Part shown: piece by piece, positions 62,254 through 64,000 of the stretch
Numbering within the stretch: the stretch's first letter is position 1
Layout of the letters: every line of letters starts with the position of its first letter
NCBI GenBank assembly: GCA_920105625.2
Contig: OV050033.1
Location: 113,669,700-113,733,699 of the forward strand
Source: Clusia tigrina
Taxonomy: Eukaryota > Arthropoda > Insecta > Diptera > Clusiidae
Direction of reading: 5' to 3'
Length of the DNA: 64,000 nt
Program-made: the position numbers and the translations under genes
Notes under the pieces: generated by a model
The model's database searches: none
The model's input: the letters and a program-made list of their open reading frames with translations, nothing else
What the model was told of the DNA's origin: nothing

Positions 62254-64000
62254 TCGAGTACTTTATTGTTACAAAATTTCAAGGTTTTATGACGCTCCAG
62301 TAAAAAGTTGCAAGCATTTGTATGTTGCAAACTTTGATCGGTGTAGGACGTACTGTATAGAAGTTTGGGCCATTTGAAGTTTTATCAGTGATTGATTTGG
62401 GACTCAAGGGTAGCTTAGCTTTGAGCGATAGCTTAAATTGACAAGAGGCTGGAGTACTTTATTGTAACAAAATTACAAGGTTTTATGACGCTCCAGTAAA
62501 AAGTTACAAACATTTGTATGTTGCAAACTTTGATAGGTGTATGACGTACCGTATAGAATTTAGGGCCATTTGAAGTTTTATCAGTGTTTGATTTGGGACT
62601 CAAATGTAGCATAGCTTTGAGCGATAACTTAAATTGACAAGAGGCTCGAGCACTTTATTGTTACAAAATTTCAAGGTTTTATGACGCTCCAGTAAAAAGT
62701 TACAGGCATTTGTATGTTGCAAACTTTGATAGGTGTAGGACGTACCGTATAGAAGTTAGGGCCATTTGAAGTTTTATCAGTGTTTGATGTGGGACTCAAG
62801 GGTAGCATAGCTTTGAGCGATAGCTTAAATTGACAAGAGGCTCGAGTACTTTATTGTTACAAATTTCAAGGTTTTATGACGCTCCAGTAAAAAGTAACAA
62901 GCATTTGTATGTTGCAAACTTTGATAGGTGTAGGACGTACCGTATAGAAGTTAGAGCCATTTGAAGGTTTATCAGTGTCTGATTTGGGACTCAAGGGTAG
63001 CATAGCTTTGAGCGATAGCTTAAATTGACAAGAGGCTCGAGTACTTCATTGTTACAAAATTTCAAGGTTTTATGACGCTCTAGTAAAAAGTTACAAGCAT
63101 TTGTATGTTGCAAACTTTGATAGGTATAGGACGTACTGTATAGAAGTTCGGGCCATTTGAAGTTTTATCAGTGATTGATTTGGGACTCAAGGGTAGCATA
63201 GCTTTGAGCGATAGCTTAAATTGACAAGAGGCTCGAGTACTTTATTGTTACAAAATTTCAAGGTTTTATGACGCTCCAGTAAAAAGTTACAAGCATTTGT
63301 ATGTTGCAAACTTTGATAGGTGTAGGACGTACCGTATAGAAGTTAGGGCTATTTGAGGATTTATCAGTGTTTGATTTGGGATTCAAGGGTAGCATAGCTT
63401 TGAGCGATAGCTTAAATTGACAAGAGGCTCGAGTACTTTATTGTGACAAAATTTCAAGGTTTTATGACGCTCCAGTAAAAAGTTACAAACATTTGTATGT
63501 TGCAAACTTTGATAGGCGTAGGACCTACCGTATAGAAGTTAGGGCCATTTGAAGTTTTATAAGTGTTTGATTTGGGACTCAAGGGTAGCATAGCTTTGAG
63601 CGATAGCATAAATTGACAAGAGGCTCGAGTACTTCATTGTTACAAAATTTCAAGGTTTTATGACGCTCTAGTAAAAAGTTACAAGCATTTGTATGTTGCA
63701 AACTTTGATAGGTATAGGACGTACTGTATAGAAGTTCGGGCCATTTGAAGTTTTATCAGTGTATGATTTGGGATTCAAGGGTAGCATAGCTTTGAGCGAT
63801 AGCATAAATTGACAAGAGGCTCGAGTACTTCATTGTTACAAAATTTCAAGGTTTTATGACGCTCCAGTAAAAAGTTACAAGCATTTGTATGTTGCAAACT
63901 TTGATAGGTGTAGGACGTACCGTATAGAAGTTAGAGCCATTTGAAGTTTTATCAGTGTCTGATTTGGGACTCAAGGGTAGCATAGCTTTGAGCGATAGCT
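62254..64000 (+). repeat. Higher-order repeat copy F3 (cut by window end)
   Basis: Third copy of the F order from the ATCGG monomer (62336), with GACCTACC at 63522 and GTGTATGATTTGGG shared with F2 (about 59.25 kb) but not F1. F3 is therefore closer to F2 than to F1 at that site. The last unit, from 63821, is 180 bp long and stops at the window edge, so the array continues beyond. Confidence 0.88.

Larger units (their letters stand above)
1..64000 (+). repeat. Satellite DNA array, ~196 bp monomer, head-to-tail
   Basis: The CTCGAG-like phase mark recurs at 1, 197, 393, 589 and so on to 63821, a spacing of 196 bp with occasional losses or gains of a few bases. That gives about 326 complete monomers plus a 180 bp partial. 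Every monomer carries the same ordered anchors: GAGTACTTTATTG, CAAAATTTCAAGG, ATGACGCTCCAGTAAAAAG, CATTTGTATGTTG, GTAGGACGTAC, GAAGTTAGGGCC, TTTATCAGTG, GGGACTCAAGGGTAGCATAG and GCGATAGCTTAAATTG. All are in one orientation and no inverted monomer was seen. GC is about 37% by hand count of the consensus. Because 196 is 65 codons plus one base, every reading frame shifts at each monomer, so no long reading frame can persist. The likely setting is eukaryotic heterochromatin. The family name and host are not recognisable from sequence alone. Confidence 0.98.

Noticed and set aside
1..64000. CRISPR-like repeat array
   Set aside because: The repeat is 196 bp with no unique spacers; neighbouring units are homologous over their full length. 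This is a tandem satellite, not short repeats separated by spacers.
1..64000. CENP-B box or other known centromere protein site
   Set aside because: I looked for the conserved TTCG...CGGG core in the consensus on both strands and did not see it. No other centromere motif can be named from sequence alone.
1..64000. Promoter, transfer RNA, ribosomal RNA or telomere repeat within the array
   Set aside because: No A/B-box pairs, rRNA-like segments or telomeric short repeats were seen. TATA-like words occur in every monomer as part of the repeat and carry no specific support.
1..64000. Assembly artefact from collapsed or duplicated reads
   Set aside because: Most units differ by scattered substitutions and block-specific indels, which argues against simple copying by the assembler. 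It cannot be excluded for the most similar pairs (10771-11944, 41308-44440, and 55593 onward) without read data.

Overview
The whole 64 kb window is one satellite DNA array. A monomer of about 196 bp (roughly 37% GC by hand count of a consensus) repeats head-to-tail on one strand from the first base to the last. The last complete monomer ends at 63820, so about 326 monomers fit (mean near 195.8 bp), followed by a 180 bp partial one cut by the window edge. I found no unique sequence, protein-coding gene, RNA gene, transposon, CRISPR array or inverted segment. Monomer phase below is set so that position 1 is the T of the CTCGAG (XhoI) site; consensus CpGs fall at monomer positions 2, 40, 96, 101 and 173.

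A pure array of this size with higher-order repeats points to a eukaryotic nuclear chromosome, in centromeric, pericentromeric, subtelomeric or knob-like heterochromatin. I do not recognise the monomer as a named satellite. A plant is a reasonable guess but low confidence, because nothing except satellite is present to place the organism.

Above the monomer level the array is a mosaic of higher-order repeats (HORs) that share diagnostic variants. 1-8027: three copies of one block with 18, 14 and 9 monomers. 8028-15458: related monomers with a duplicated segment (9.2-10.3 kb and 11.9-13.1 kb) and a recent 587 bp trimer duplication (10771-11944). 15459-25631: an 11-monomer block, then two composite blocks of 19 and 21 monomers. 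25632-35626: another family with 16-, 8- and 5-monomer spacings. 35627-45614: a family marked by a TTGGCAAG variant, with 9-, 20-, 8- and 12-monomer spacings. 45615-51.5 kb: a 12-monomer repeat related to the first region. 51.5-64 kb: 6-, 11- and 23-monomer spacings, the last containing an island of older-type monomers.

There are no genes to work together. The information lies in how the array evolved: unequal exchange in register (block lengths differ by whole monomers), monomers that are fusions of two types, small slippage or microhomology indels inherited by several copies, and repeated CpG to TpG/CpA changes that suggest a methylated array. All spacings come from marker positions read by eye and should be confirmed by alignment.
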